A DNA stretch of 49,481 nucleotides from Desulfogranum marinum (GTDB taxonomy: Bacteria; Desulfobacterota; Desulfobulbia; Desulfobulbales; Desulfobulbaceae). Position numbers and translations under genes: made by a program. Within the stretch, counting starts at the first letter, position 1; each line of letters opens with the position of its first letter. The notes beneath the pieces were generated by a model. The model worked only from the letters and a program-made list of their open reading frames with translations, was not told where the DNA came from and made no database searches. Shown one piece after another: positions 41,351 to 49,481 of this stretch. The DNA lies in the NCBI RefSeq assembly GCF_016918565.1, contig NZ_JAFFQD010000040.1, positions 1-49,481 on the forward strand, read 5' to 3'.

Positions 41351-41874
41351 TATAATTATTGCATCATCGTGATTCCTGCTTGGGGCAACCGGCAACCATA
41401 GAATAAGGATTGCCTTCGACACATAGTCGCTTTGCTGCAAACTGCCAGGCAAACCTCGCACTTTCAAGAATGCCAAGAAAAAACTTTCAGACGTCTTTTT
41501 CAGGCTACTTTCGCATGAGGGGCTCTTCACAACATTGCTGCTCTATCCTGTAGAGTTGCTGGAAACGCAGTAAATCCAATCCCCTCTGGAAATTGTATTC
41601 CATTTTTTGTGTCCGTACATCACCCCACATCTGCGCCGGCAAAGCATGCCGGACAGGGGAGTGCCTCCTGGTAGCTTTTTTTAAGGCTAGACCACTGTAG
41701 TTATCAAAATATAATATGCCTGGTGGATAAAAAACACGAATCCTATGATGTATGTATTTTTGTGTAGCTTGAATCCTGAAGACTGCTTTTTACCATCAAT
41801 CACATAAAGCTGTTACAATAGCATTTCTTATGTGATACTCTAGGTCATTATTTATGATAAAGGGAGGAGTTTGA
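41351..41874. other. Leader region of the peptide-binding protein gene
   Basis: No gene is supported. CCGGCA (41636-41641) and TGCCGG (41647-41652) form a short hairpin. ATCACATAA (41799-41807) and TTATGTGAT (41828-41836) form a perfect 9-bp inverted repeat with a 20-base spacer, 39-76 bases before the ATG at 41875, which may be a regulatory site. AGGGAGGAG precedes that start codon. Confidence 0.4.
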
Positions 41875-43530
41875 ATGGGTTCGTACCGATTACTTAGGCT
41901 GATGTTCATCTGCGTCGGACTCTCAGTAATTTTCCTTACCAGTTCATGTGAGCAGTCGCCTGAAAAGGCCGAAACGATCAATAAGACCAGTCAAATAAAG
42001 CAGGCAGCAAAGGGGGGCTTCTACCATGCTCCTTTGTTAAATAATCCTGCCACGCTTGACCCCGCTTATGTACAGGATCAATATGGCACAGCGGTTGTTC
42101 AGCAACTTTTTGACGGTCTGGTTCGTTTCGATCCCTATCTTCTTGTCCTTCCAGCCCTTGCTGAAACCTGGCAGGTTCAAGAAAACGGCAAGAACTACAG
42201 ATTTACTCTTCAGAAAAATGCCCGTTTTCATAATGGTACCATGGTTACAGCCAAGGATGTGGTCTTTTCCCTCAGCCGTCTCTTGCGGGTTTCCCCGACC
42301 CCTGCGATCATGCCCCAGCTGCTCAAAATAGACGGGGCGCAAGCATATCGCGACCACCATACTGATGTGGTAGCAGGATTACAGGCAATCGATGAGCACG
42401 TCGTGTTAATACGATTGGAAGAACCTCATGCGCCATTTCTTACCGCATTAGGGATGTACCAGGCCAAGATCGTACCCAAAGCAGAGGTGCTCCGATTAGG
42501 AGAGACGTTCGGTCGAAAGCCGGTGGGTAGCGGCCCCTTTCGATTTGTCTCATGGGAGCAGAATAAGCGTATTCAGTTAGAGCGTTTTTCAGACTATTTT
42601 GCGGGGGAAGCGTTGCTGGATAAGGTGGAATACCGGATTTACCCAGGGGGGGAGATTAATCAGATATTAACTGATTTTCGAAATGGAGAACTCGAAGAGA
42701 TGCTTGTTTTAGGCAATATCCGAGAGGCGTTGTCTTCGCAAAAAGGTCTTCAGTGGTTCCACCGGCCGGCACTGAGTCTGCTGTTTTACGGTTTGAAGGT
42801 AGATCATCCCAATTTGAACAATCCCGAATTTCGTGGGAAACTTTCCGCAGCCATTGATCGAGAAAAATTACTGAGTGAGGTTTACAATGGCCAGTTTGAA
42901 TCGGCAGAAAGAATTCTGCCACCCGGCATGCCAGGTGTGAGCCAGGAGGAAAAACCGCAACCGCCAGCAGCTAATGTAACAGGGCCCAAGGAGAGTAACA
43001 GCTTGTCAGCAGCGGGAAAAGGTGGTGTTCTTTCCCTTGAGATTGTTTCCGGTTCGAAATCTGCCTTTGCACAGGCTGAATTGAGTTTTGTTCGTCAAGC
43101 GTGGGCTGAGTTGGGGGTCGATTTAACAATACAATACATTACCGACTGGTCAGAGTTTGAGGCGTATATCAATTCAGATCAGGTACAGATTTATCGCTAT
43201 GCATGGTTTGCAGATATGCCGGATCCGGACAGTTTTTTTTATCCGCTGTTCGCATCCAGCTCCCCTGCCAATTTTATGGGATACCAGGATGAAAAGGTGA
43301 ATAGCTTGATTTTATCTGCCCGGGGAGAAAGCGATCCTGCTCAGCGAGCAGAAATGTACCGGGAAATCGAAGCGCTGATAATGGAATCTATGCCTGTTAT
43401 CCCTTTAATTTATCCAAGCGTTGATCGGGTCTATCAATCTTATGTTCAAGGTGCCCAACCGAGTGCATTAGGAGCTGATTACATGCCTCTGCATCGTGTC
43501 TGGATCCAGAACGGTTTGCAATCGCAGTAG
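41875..43530 (+). CDS. Family 5 (oligopeptide-type) solute-binding lipoprotein
   Basis: A 551-residue SBP_bac_5 protein (OppA/DppA superfamily). The signal sequence ends in a lipobox (FLTSSCEQS, Cys about residue 25), giving a lipoprotein. The family pattern GTAVVQQLFDGLVRFDP, ALAETWQVQENGKNYRFTLQ, ARFHNGTMVTAKDVVFSLSR and PVGSGPFRF is intact, as is the late segment RYAWFADMPDPDSFFYPLF. No ABC permease or ATPase follows; instead the next gene is a histidine kinase. Such orphan binding proteins can present ligands to a sensor. The very strong ribosome binding site supports the start. Confidence 0.9.
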   Translation: MGSYRLLRLMFICVGLSVIFLTSSCEQSPEKAETINKTSQIKQAAKGGFYHAPLLNNPATLDPAYVQDQYGTAVVQQLFDGLVRFDPYLLVLPALAETWQVQENGKNYRFTLQKNARFHNGTMVTAKDVVFSLSRLLRVSPTPAIMPQLLKIDGAQAYRDHHTDVVAGLQAIDEHVVLIRLEEPHAPFLTALGMYQAKIVPKAEVLRLGETFGRKPVGSGPFRFVSWEQNKRIQLERFSDYFAGEALLDKVEYRIYPGGEINQILTDFRNGELEEMLVLGNIREALSSQKGLQWFHRPALSLLFYGLKVDHPNLNNPEFRGKLSAAIDREKLLSEVYNGQFESAERILPPGMPGVSQEEKPQPPAANVTGPKESNSLSAAGKGGVLSLEIVSGSKSAFAQAELSFVRQAWAELGVDLTIQYITDWSEFEAYINSDQVQIYRYAWFADMPDPDSFFYPLFASSSPANFMGYQDEKVNSLILSARGESDPAQRAEMYREIEALIMESMPVIPLIYPSVDRVYQSYVQGAQPSALGADYMPLHRVWIQNGLQSQ

Positions 43531-43556
43531 ATTTGAGTCTGAGTAGTTTTATTCTC

Positions 43557-45482
43557 ATGCAAAATTGGCCACTTCAGCTTCGACTGTTCAAAAAACCCCG
43601 CTTCATTCCTCTCAGGTATCGAGTTGTCTTGGCTAATGCCTGCATGCTGATCCTCCTGCTTGGCGTTCTCATTATCACGCTGGTTTGGTTCCAGAATCAC
43701 AGCATTCGACAACAGCTTGAGCAGCGAGGAAAAGCTATTGCACAAAGTCTTGTCGCCACTTCAACCAAGGCACTGCTCACCTACGATTATATAACTCTTG
43801 AACAGTTCGCCAACCAGGCAGCTCAAGACCCTAACATTCTCTATGTTGTTGTGCATGACAAAGAGAACCGGGTAGCTGGTTTTAGTAACCGGCCGGATCT
43901 TCAGGGGAAAAAATTAACCGATAAAATCAGTCATGGCGCAGTCTCAGCCACCTCTCCACTGGTGCAAAGGTTTGATACGGAATCCGGTTCACAGCCAGGG
44001 CTGGATGTGGCCCTACCGGTTTTTTTGCCGGATTCGATGAGCCGTTGGGGAACGATTCGGGTCGGGTTGTCCCTGACGTCTATGTATCGGCAAATACAGC
44101 AGACGATCTGGATCATTTTAGGAATAGGCATCGTCGCATTAATCACCGGAACCGTAATTTCTTTTTTGGGGGCCCAGCGAGTCACCCGGTCTCTGGGAGA
44201 ACTGGTGTGGGCTACTATGGATATGGCGAAGGGAAACTTCACCCATACGATAGGAATAAAAACCGGTGATGAAGTTGAAGTGTTGGCAGCTAATTTTGCC
44301 GTAATGACCAAAGAAATTGTGGCCCATCAGGAAAGACAGGAGGAACAGCTTAAAGAGATCCAACGACTACAGGACTACACCGAAAAACTGATGATCACCA
44401 TGGCCGATGGGCTCATGTCTGTGGATATGAAGGGGACCGTTGTAACCATTAATCCTGCGGCAAGAACTCTCTTGGGGCTTTCTCCCATTAATGGAATAGA
44501 GGGAAAAAATATTGCCGCCATCCTTGGCGAGTCCTCCCAGCTGGTTTTGCTGGTGCAGGAAATCATTCATCAGCCGGCCCCGGTTTCTCACCGAGAGATT
44601 GAAATCAGAAAGGACGCAGAAGTCCAGACAATCCTCCTCGGTTCCAGCATACTCCATGGTGCCAAAGGAAACCGTCTCGAGATCATACTGAATCTTCATG
44701 ACATCACCGAGCTTAAGAAATTGGAAGCGCGTATTCGTCAGTCAGAGCGATTGGCCGGTTTGGGTACATTAGCTGCCGGTATGGCCCATGAAATCAGAAA
44801 TCCACTCTCGGCCATCAAGACATTTGTCCAATTGCTTCCCCGCAAGATTGATAAGCCCGGCTTTCTTGAAAAATTCAACCGTACGGTCCCCAGGGAAACA
44901 GAGCGAATTAATGTACTGGTAGAGGAGCTTCTGGAATTATCCCGAATTCCCAGGTATGAATACGCCACAACCGATATCAATGAGTTGTTGAGACAATCTG
45001 TTGATGCAGTAGAAGAAGATTTACAACGAACCAATGTTGAATACCATCAGGATCTACAAGATAACCTGCCGCTGATACAGGCCGATTCCAATCAACTGAT
45101 TAAAGCATTTAACAATTTGATTCGGAATGCCATCCAGGCCATGCCCGACGGTGGTCGATTGACAACCAGAATCTTTTACGAAGAATTTGCTGATGATGGA
45201 AAACAGCCGATTACACAAACAAACGGCAGGATCATTATCATTTTCCAGGATACCGGCCAAGGCATATCCCCGAAGGAACTGCAGCAGATTTTCAATCCAT
45301 TTTTCACCACCAAAGACAGCGGTACCGGCTTGGGACTGCCAATAACACATAAAGTGATTACCGAACATGGGGGCCGGATTGATGTGGAAAGCAAAAAGGG
45401 GCAAGGCACCAAATTCACCATCCAGTTGCCTATAGATGAAAAAATTTCTGTCCTGACACCATCCAGTCCAGGACTGTTGTAA
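43557..45482 (+). CDS. Membrane PAS-containing sensor histidine kinase
   Basis: A membrane-bound kinase of about 641 residues. TM1 (VLANACMLILLLGVLIITLVWF), a periplasmic sensor region of about 135 residues, TM2 (IIWIILGIGIVALITGTVIS-like), HAMP, PAS (RLQDYTEKLMITMADGLMSVD), HisKA with GMAHEIRNPLSAIKTF, and HATPase with NLIRNAIQAMPDGG, DTGQGISP and GTGLGLPITHK. ATG 43557 is preferred over TTG 43533; neither has a strong ribosome binding site. It follows the peptide-binding lipoprotein gene by 27 bases and faces the NtrC-type regulator gene, its probable partner. The extracytoplasmic domain could interact with the lipoprotein. Confidence 0.9.
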   Translation: MQNWPLQLRLFKKPRFIPLRYRVVLANACMLILLLGVLIITLVWFQNHSIRQQLEQRGKAIAQSLVATSTKALLTYDYITLEQFANQAAQDPNILYVVVHDKENRVAGFSNRPDLQGKKLTDKISHGAVSATSPLVQRFDTESGSQPGLDVALPVFLPDSMSRWGTIRVGLSLTSMYRQIQQTIWIILGIGIVALITGTVISFLGAQRVTRSLGELVWATMDMAKGNFTHTIGIKTGDEVEVLAANFAVMTKEIVAHQERQEEQLKEIQRLQDYTEKLMITMADGLMSVDMKGTVVTINPAARTLLGLSPINGIEGKNIAAILGESSQLVLLVQEIIHQPAPVSHREIEIRKDAEVQTILLGSSILHGAKGNRLEIILNLHDITELKKLEARIRQSERLAGLGTLAAGMAHEIRNPLSAIKTFVQLLPRKIDKPGFLEKFNRTVPRETERINVLVEELLELSRIPRYEYATTDINELLRQSVDAVEEDLQRTNVEYHQDLQDNLPLIQADSNQLIKAFNNLIRNAIQAMPDGGRLTTRIFYEEFADDGKQPITQTNGRIIIIFQDTGQGISPKELQQIFNPFFTTKDSGTGLGLPITHKVITEHGGRIDVESKKGQGTKFTIQLPIDEKISVLTPSSPGLL

Positions 45483-45514
45483 ATATTGTCAGGCTGCATA
45501 AAAGCCCCCTTTCT

Positions 45515-46912
45515 TCAGTCGCGGTTACGGATATTTAAGGACTTCATTTTCTGAATAAGGGTATTTCTATGTATTTTCAGCAACCGCGCAGCTTCGGTTT
45601 GGTTCCAGTTACATTTTCGAAGAGCCTGCATTATATAGCTGAACTCAAAAGAGTTGCGGGCTTGAAGTAGTCCGATATTGCTGCCTTCAGGCCCTGGCAA
45701 ATTTTGAACGGTCTTTTCGTGAAAAAGGACGTCAGAGGGAAGATCTCCTTGATCTATCTTTGTATTGTTGGTTCCCAGCACCACCATGCGCTCAATCAGA
45801 TTTTCCAGCTCGCGTATATTTCCCGGCCAGGGATACGTTTCCAAAACCGCCATCGCCTCAGGTGTTATCGCTTTGATATTTTTATTCAATTTCCGGTTAA
45901 ATTTTCCCAGAAAGTAATGTGCCAAAAGAGGGACATCTCCCTCGCGATGCCGTAATGGAGGTACATTAATCGGAATCACATTCAACCGGAAAAAAAGATC
46001 TTCGCGAAATTTTCCTTCACGGACCATGTCTTCCAGCCTGGTATTGGTGGCCGCAATGATGCGCACATCCACTTTTATTACTTTGTGTCCACCAACACGC
46101 GTAAATTCCCGCTCCTGCAACACTCGCAACAGCTGGGCCTGAAATTCACTTTTCAGCGAAGAAATTTCATCCAGCAACAAGGTGCCGCCATTGGCAAATT
46201 CAAACTTGCCCGGGGTACGGTGGTGAGCACCGGTAAATGCGCCTTTTTCATGACCGAACAATTCACTCTCAATCAACTCTGAGGGGATAGAGGCACAGTT
46301 CAAGGCCACAAAGGATTTTTGAGCGCGCTCGCTGGCACTATGGATTGCCCTGGCAATCAATTCTTTACCTGTTCCGCTTTCACCGGTAACCAGCACGCTG
46401 CTGGAAGTGCTTGCCACCTTATTAATGGTGAAGAAAATATCCTCCATCTGCCTGGATTGACTTATTATTTGTGCATGTTTAGAGTGCTGCGCCATTTCGG
46501 AGCGGAGAAAGGAAACCTCTTGCTCGAGATATCGTTTCTGGAGGGCTCGGTCAACTCTGGTCAGGATGGTTTCCGGGTCAAAAGGTTTGGTAATATAATC
46601 GTAAGCACCTTTTTGAATGGCTGCCGTCGCTTCCAAGGCCCGATCGATGGCCGATACAATGATCACATCAATGGACTTGTCGTAGATTTTAATCTGCTCA
46701 AGGGTTTCAATTCCGCCCATTTTGGGCATCGACATGTCGAGCAGCACAAGATCGAATTCCTCTTTTTGTATGGTATTTAAGGCCTCGTGCCCGTTTTCGA
46801 CACAGACCACCAGAAAATCATCTTCAAGAATAGCTTCAAGGGATTCCCGTGCACCTGCCTCATCATCGACAACAAGCAGCCTCGCTTTTTTGGGTAAATC
46901 TATCACTGTCAT
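45515..46912 (-). CDS. Sigma54-dependent NtrC-type response regulator
   Basis: A 465-residue bacterial enhancer-binding protein: receiver (acceptor in DLVLLDMSMPKMGG), AAA+ domain with Walker A GESGTGKE, the sigma54-contact loop GAFTGA, Walker B GGTLLLDEIS, and a C-terminal Fis-type helix-turn-helix (WNQTEAARLLKIHRNTLIQKM). It should activate RpoN promoters, and the only consensus one visible is at 40987. The gene converges on the kinase gene with a 32-base gap. ATG 46912 is preferred; a start at 46927 would add five residues. Neither has a strong ribosome binding site. Confidence 0.93.
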   Translation of the reverse strand: MTVIDLPKKARLLVVDDEAGARESLEAILEDDFLVVCVENGHEALNTIQKEEFDLVLLDMSMPKMGGIETLEQIKIYDKSIDVIIVSAIDRALEATAAIQKGAYDYITKPFDPETILTRVDRALQKRYLEQEVSFLRSEMAQHSKHAQIISQSRQMEDIFFTINKVASTSSSVLVTGESGTGKELIARAIHSASERAQKSFVALNCASIPSELIESELFGHEKGAFTGAHHRTPGKFEFANGGTLLLDEISSLKSEFQAQLLRVLQEREFTRVGGHKVIKVDVRIIAATNTRLEDMVREGKFREDLFFRLNVIPINVPPLRHREGDVPLLAHYFLGKFNRKLNKNIKAITPEAMAVLETYPWPGNIRELENLIERMVVLGTNNTKIDQGDLPSDVLFHEKTVQNLPGPEGSNIGLLQARNSFEFSYIMQALRKCNWNQTEAARLLKIHRNTLIQKMKSLNIRNRD

Positions 46913-47287
46913 GAAAGTATCACGCAAGATGTCAGGTAAAGTATACAGTTGAGATCAACTGACCAGAGACCATGCCAATATATACAGGCATACGTATCAT
47001 GAGTATACCTGCTGGGCATTGGATATACTAGCCATTTACTGTCGGCTATGCCAAAACAGCAGAGCAAACAAAATCTTTTTGTCCATTCTTTTGGGGACGG
47101 CTTGTAGTACCATTTCAAGGACCTGGTCGCTCTAGTGATGCGTTAGCTACTAATCTGTAGCTTCTATGAGGTAAGGTTAAGTGGTAGTAGGCACACGATA
47201 TGGGAAAATATCGTTGCCAACGAAGGCAAAATTTCAAAGGCCTAATAGGCAACATTTCTCCTATGAACCAACACTTCACAAATAATA

Positions 47288-48025
47288 GTGAAATATGAAA
47301 AGATGCGAATAGAAGATTCACGTGGTATCGAAATTACCAATTTTGCAGACTGGGCAAAAATCTATGCTACTCCGCAAGCTTCACGGCAATGGAAGAAAGG
47401 TAGAAGTGCATACTCTGCAGCTGAATTTATCATACACCAAGATGGTGCTAGAACCATACGGAACCGTGTTGCAGAAGCATTATGCCACAATCTAAAGATT
47501 GAACTTGTGGTTCCTGAATATGAAGTCCGTTTTGATGAGCTTGGTCGTGGACGGGTACACGACATAGCTCTTTTTGGCACTGCCGACAATGGCAAAACGG
47601 TATTTATTGGCGTTGAAGCAAAGGTTGATGAACCTTTTGGTGCTTTAGTAAAAGATAGTTACCTAAATTCTAAAGCAAAACAGATAATTGGCACATCAAC
47701 AAACGCACCAGAGCGAATAGAAAAGTTGTTAGCAATGCACTTTCATAAGCCAGATTCATCTATGTTCGACATACGCTATCAGCTTCTTTATGCTACTGCC
47801 GGAACCATAGCAGAAGGTGCTGATATATCAGTGCTATTTGTAATCGTGTTTAAAACAGCTCTTTACAACGAAAGGATAGCAGCCGAAAATTATCAGGACT
47901 ACATAAATTTCATGCAAAAAGTTGGTGCTTCTTCGATAAAGATCCCAAGTGCAGAATTGCAGGGTCATGAGATATTCTTGCAAGACAAGCGACTCGTCTG
48001 TCTGCACGAATATATCGAACTCTGA
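47288..48025 (+). CDS. PD-(D/E)XK-like protein (DUF6946 type)
   Basis: A 245-residue protein with a nuclease-like core: a strand with Asp in GRVHDIALFGTADNG, then VFIGVEAKVDE, which gives the D-x(n)-E-x-K pattern of PD-(D/E)XK phosphodiesterases. The rest does not match a well-known restriction or repair enzyme; the DUF6946 label is from memory. Translation may begin at GTG 47288 or, I think more likely, ATG 47303; no strong ribosome binding site marks either. Codon usage is more AT-rich than in the surrounding genes, and the nearby tRNA fragment and inverted repeats suggest acquisition by transfer. A defence function is possible. Confidence 0.72.
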   Translation: MKYEKMRIEDSRGIEITNFADWAKIYATPQASRQWKKGRSAYSAAEFIIHQDGARTIRNRVAEALCHNLKIELVVPEYEVRFDELGRGRVHDIALFGTADNGKTVFIGVEAKVDEPFGALVKDSYLNSKAKQIIGTSTNAPERIEKLLAMHFHKPDSSMFDIRYQLLYATAGTIAEGADISVLFVIVFKTALYNERIAAENYQDYINFMQKVGASSIKIPSAELQGHEIFLQDKRLVCLHEYIEL

Positions 48026-48444
48026 AAGTCCATATATCTATAAATTGTACCTGCCTATTTGTGCTATTTTGCCTTAATTCTGCGTGAATTATAGAGCTAT
48101 TTTGAGTGGAATAAACTCCAGAACAGGCATGCGCAAAATATATTCATGAACAAAATAACACGACTGTGATTACAGAGAGTATCTCTTCAAGGTTCCGCCT
48201 TTCTGTAGTCAGAACGTTCAGTGGTGACAAAATGGTGTAAAAAAGTTGTCAGTTCGTCACTCATAACGTCGGGAGCCCGTAACACCCGCTGTCTTTCGTT
48301 ACACACTTGGTGTGAGAAAAGTGTGAGACTTTTTCTCCAAAATGAACAAAATGATAGAAAATCGGGTAAAATCAGCTAAACGGTTTTTGCTGTTATTTCA
48401 ATGAACTACCAAAAACGATGAGGTCGTGAAGTTCAGAGGATTAT
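48026..48444. other. Intergenic region, no gene recognised
   Basis: The sequence between the DUF6946-type gene and the tRNA fragment carries short GTGTGAG repeats (near 48310-48328) but no open frame with coding character. If the tRNA fragment is an attachment site, this would be the edge of the inserted segment. Confidence 0.35.
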
Positions 48445-48491
48445 GACTACGAATCCGTAGGTCGGGAGTTCGAATCTTCCCTGGCGCGCCA
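48445..48491 (+). pseudogene. 3' half of tRNA-Arg(ACG), probable attachment site
   Basis: From GACTACGAATCC on, the sequence is a tRNA from the anticodon loop (CTACGAA, anticodon ACG) through the T arm (GGGAG-TTCGAAT-CTTCC) to the acceptor strand CTGGCGC, discriminator G and CCA. The matching 5' half (D arm and acceptor GCGCCAG) is missing upstream: the preceding bases do not pair. Integrases of the tyrosine type use such tRNA 3' segments, leaving a partial copy at one island end. No complete copy is present in the window. Confidence 0.72.
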
Positions 48492-48499
48492 GTAATCCC

Positions 48500-48535
48500 A
48501 AGGGGTTAAGTCATTTTGGCTTAACCCCTTTTTTT
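48500..48535 (+). terminator. Terminator behind the tRNA fragment
   Basis: AAGGGGTTAAG (48500-48510) and CTTAACCCCTT (48520-48530) form perfect 11-bp arms with a nine-base loop, followed by more T. It is a strong Rho-independent terminator and was probably the native terminator of the intact tRNA gene. Confidence 0.85.
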
Positions 48536-48540
48536 GTTAC

Positions 48541-48964
48541 AGGCAATCTGTTGTATTCTTGTCCAGCCTTTGCATCCAAAAAAGAATGTTTCCACTCTAG
48601 TTTCATTCCACTCCCCTAAAAGCCAAGCTTAGTTAGAACACCTTTTCGAGAAAATTTGTGAAGGTACTGGTCTAACAAAAAAGGGAGATTGTCTGCATAA
48701 GTCCAACCCATGCGATCTGACTTCACATATCGTATGGTTAATTAAGTCTGAGATTTTCCCCGAGAGCCGCCGAGTCTAGTTTGCAGGACAAAAGCTCACC
48801 CCAGCCTCTGCATACCAGCAGTTAACCTTACCTCATAACACCTCTACTTTCAGTGTCAGTGGATCTCTTGAACGACAATCCTATCTCACAGCAGAAAAAG
48901 AAAATTCTGGCAATCTGTTAGAAGGTGAATGTTAATACCTGAAATATATTTAGGCCCAATCTCC
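48541..48964. other. Intergenic region, nothing recognised
   Basis: About 420 bases without a supported gene between the tRNA terminator and the PAS fragment. It contains the right copy of the 15-bp inverted repeat (48822-48836). Confidence 0.35.
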
Positions 48965-49435
48965 TCAGCTTCTTTTTTTAAATTTACTTAATTCTGGGTA
49001 TAATTTATTTGCACATTCAGGACATATACCATGGCTGAATTCAGCCTCAGAGTGATCCCTTATATAAGACTCAATTTGGTTCCAATAACCTTTGTCATCG
49101 CGAATCTTTTTGCAAGAAGCACAAATAGGTAAAAATCCGGTCAACAACTTAACCTTTGATAATGTTTTTTCTAGCTCAGCAACAAGATTTTCTCGTTCTT
49201 GTGCCGCCATTTTTTCCTGTGAGATGTCCCTGGCAACATGTACTGACCCCATCAGACTGCCATCATCGTGTAAAAAAGGGGCGCAAGTAACCAGCAGCGG
49301 CACGCCAATTTTGGGGTCATTAATTTCAACTGTAACGGTTTTACGGGTCTTAACTGAGTATTCCAGAGCAATCCGGCCACTGATTCCAGGGGATTCCGGC
49401 CGGTGATTCCATTTCATTCCGGCCACCCATTCCAA
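48965..49435 (-). CDS. C-terminal fragment of a PAS sensor protein
   Basis: The frame encodes the end of a PAS-domain sensor: PLLVTCAPFLHDDGSLMGSV and HVARDISQEK close a PAS fold, followed by a coiled coil and a small C-terminal Cys module (ICASCKKIRDDKGYW, then HGICPECANKLYPEL) that occurs at the end of many Desulfobacterota PAS proteins. Upstream of about 49370 the frame runs into 23-bp tandem repeats, so the apparent start at 49435 is not native. The gene was probably cut by insertion of a mobile element. The missing part would hold the rest of the PAS domain and any further sensor domains. Confidence 0.7.
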   Translation of the reverse strand: MEWVAGMKWNHRPESPGISGRIALEYSVKTRKTVTVEINDPKIGVPLLVTCAPFLHDDGSLMGSVHVARDISQEKMAAQERENLVAELEKTLSKVKLLTGFLPICASCKKIRDDKGYWNQIESYIRDHSEAEFSHGICPECANKLYPELSKFKKRS

Positions 49436-49481
49436 TTGATTCCGGCCAGGGATTCCATTCGATTCCGGCCATCGTTTTCGG
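49370..49481. mobile_element. 23-bp tandem repeats, probable IS21-type element end
   Basis: ATTCCGGCC (first copy AATCCGGCC) begins at 49370, 49393, 49416, 49439 and 49462, an exact 23-base period, with GATTCCA-like sequence at the middle of most units. Regularly spaced terminal repeats of this type occur at the ends of IS21-family elements. The array abuts the PAS fragment and continues to the window edge. The transposase genes would lie beyond 49481; the family is inferred. Confidence 0.6.

Larger units (their letters stand above)
47166..48836. repeat. 1.7-kb segment bounded by 15-bp inverted repeats
   Basis: ATGAGGTAAGGTTAA (47166-47180) is repeated exactly inverted at 48822-48836, and a further 14 bases inward agree at nine positions. 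The enclosed segment holds the DUF6946-type gene and the tRNA-Arg fragment. This may be a mobile unit or two copies of a dispersed palindromic repeat; no target duplication is clear. Confidence 0.45.

Noticed and set aside
41339-41530. 63-codon minus-strand frame partly inside the MITE
   Set aside because: It begins in the non-coding region and ends within the element's terminal repeat; no coding features.
48415-48491. Complete tRNA-Arg gene
   Set aside because: The anticodon stem, D arm and 5' acceptor strand cannot be formed from the upstream bases, so only the 3' half is real.
49370-49481. Possible CRISPR array
   Set aside because: The 23-base period with only nine strictly constant bases and very similar spacers does not fit repeat-spacer structure; a transposon end fits better.

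Overview
The window looks like a chromosomal segment of a mesophilic sulfate- or sulfur-metabolising member of the Desulfobacterota, most likely a Desulfobulbaceae/Desulfocapsaceae relative. I infer this from gene content, not from a marker gene: a 12-haem periplasmic cytochrome c, a flavo-diiron oxygen reductase, a NikK/NikL-type ECF nickel importer with a delta-proteobacterial NikR-like operator, many two-component proteins and a sigma54 promoter. Genes are ordinary Gram-negative ones with short intergenic gaps. No rRNA, complete tRNA or CRISPR array is visible.

Layout. 1-2000: a small acidic protein, a secreted helix-hairpin-helix (ComEA-like) protein, a small secreted protein and IS66-like end remnants. 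2047-4680: a P2-type cation ATPase. 4721-6189 (minus): SCO1, monohaem cytochrome c and a lipoprotein. 6355-11107 (minus): a nickel ECF operon (nikK, nikL, an unrecognised small membrane protein, nikM, nikQ, and a double-ATPase nikO with a poly-His linker) preceded by a NikR-like site. 11320-12818: FetAB-type metal exporter. 12827-14605: a fusion of a YhcC/YtqA-type radical SAM enzyme to an MnmC-type methyltransferase. 14846-15781: PPK2. 16606-21573: AI-2E-family permease plus outer-membrane factor, HlyD adaptor and DUF2955 membrane protein. 21808-24024: a family-3 solute-binding protein next to a DAACS symporter. 24072-28989 (minus): antibiotic-monooxygenase-fold protein, CoA-binding protein, flavo-diiron protein, CoA-disulfide-reductase/NADH-oxidase-like flavoprotein and its TetR regulator with three operators.

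29468-34628 (minus) is a zinc-homeostasis block: znuA, znuC, znuB, a Fur-family regulator (probably Zur), a 53-residue Cys-rich protein, and the permease/DUF1980 pair related to YcgR/YcgQ. Two palindromes of identical geometry (TGCAA-N5-TTGCA) lie upstream of znuA. 35353-38406 holds a YbaK-type deacylase and the 12-haem cytochrome, followed by a decayed gene.

38915-46912 is a signalling region: a REC-histidine kinase, a single-domain response regulator, a consensus sigma54 promoter with an upstream dyad cluster driving a 30-codon secreted peptide gene, a 124-bp MITE inserted just behind it with a perfect 8-bp target duplication, then an oligopeptide-binding lipoprotein, a membrane histidine kinase and a sigma54-dependent NtrC-type regulator. 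The arrangement suggests a regulated small-peptide circuit, which is my main candidate for something new, along with the radical SAM/methyltransferase fusion.

47166-49481 looks mobile: a PD-(D/E)XK-like DUF6946 protein, a 3' half of tRNA-Arg(ACG) with its terminator (probable attachment site), a 15-bp inverted repeat enclosing both, and a PAS-sensor fragment cut by 23-bp tandem repeats that resemble the end of an IS21-type element.
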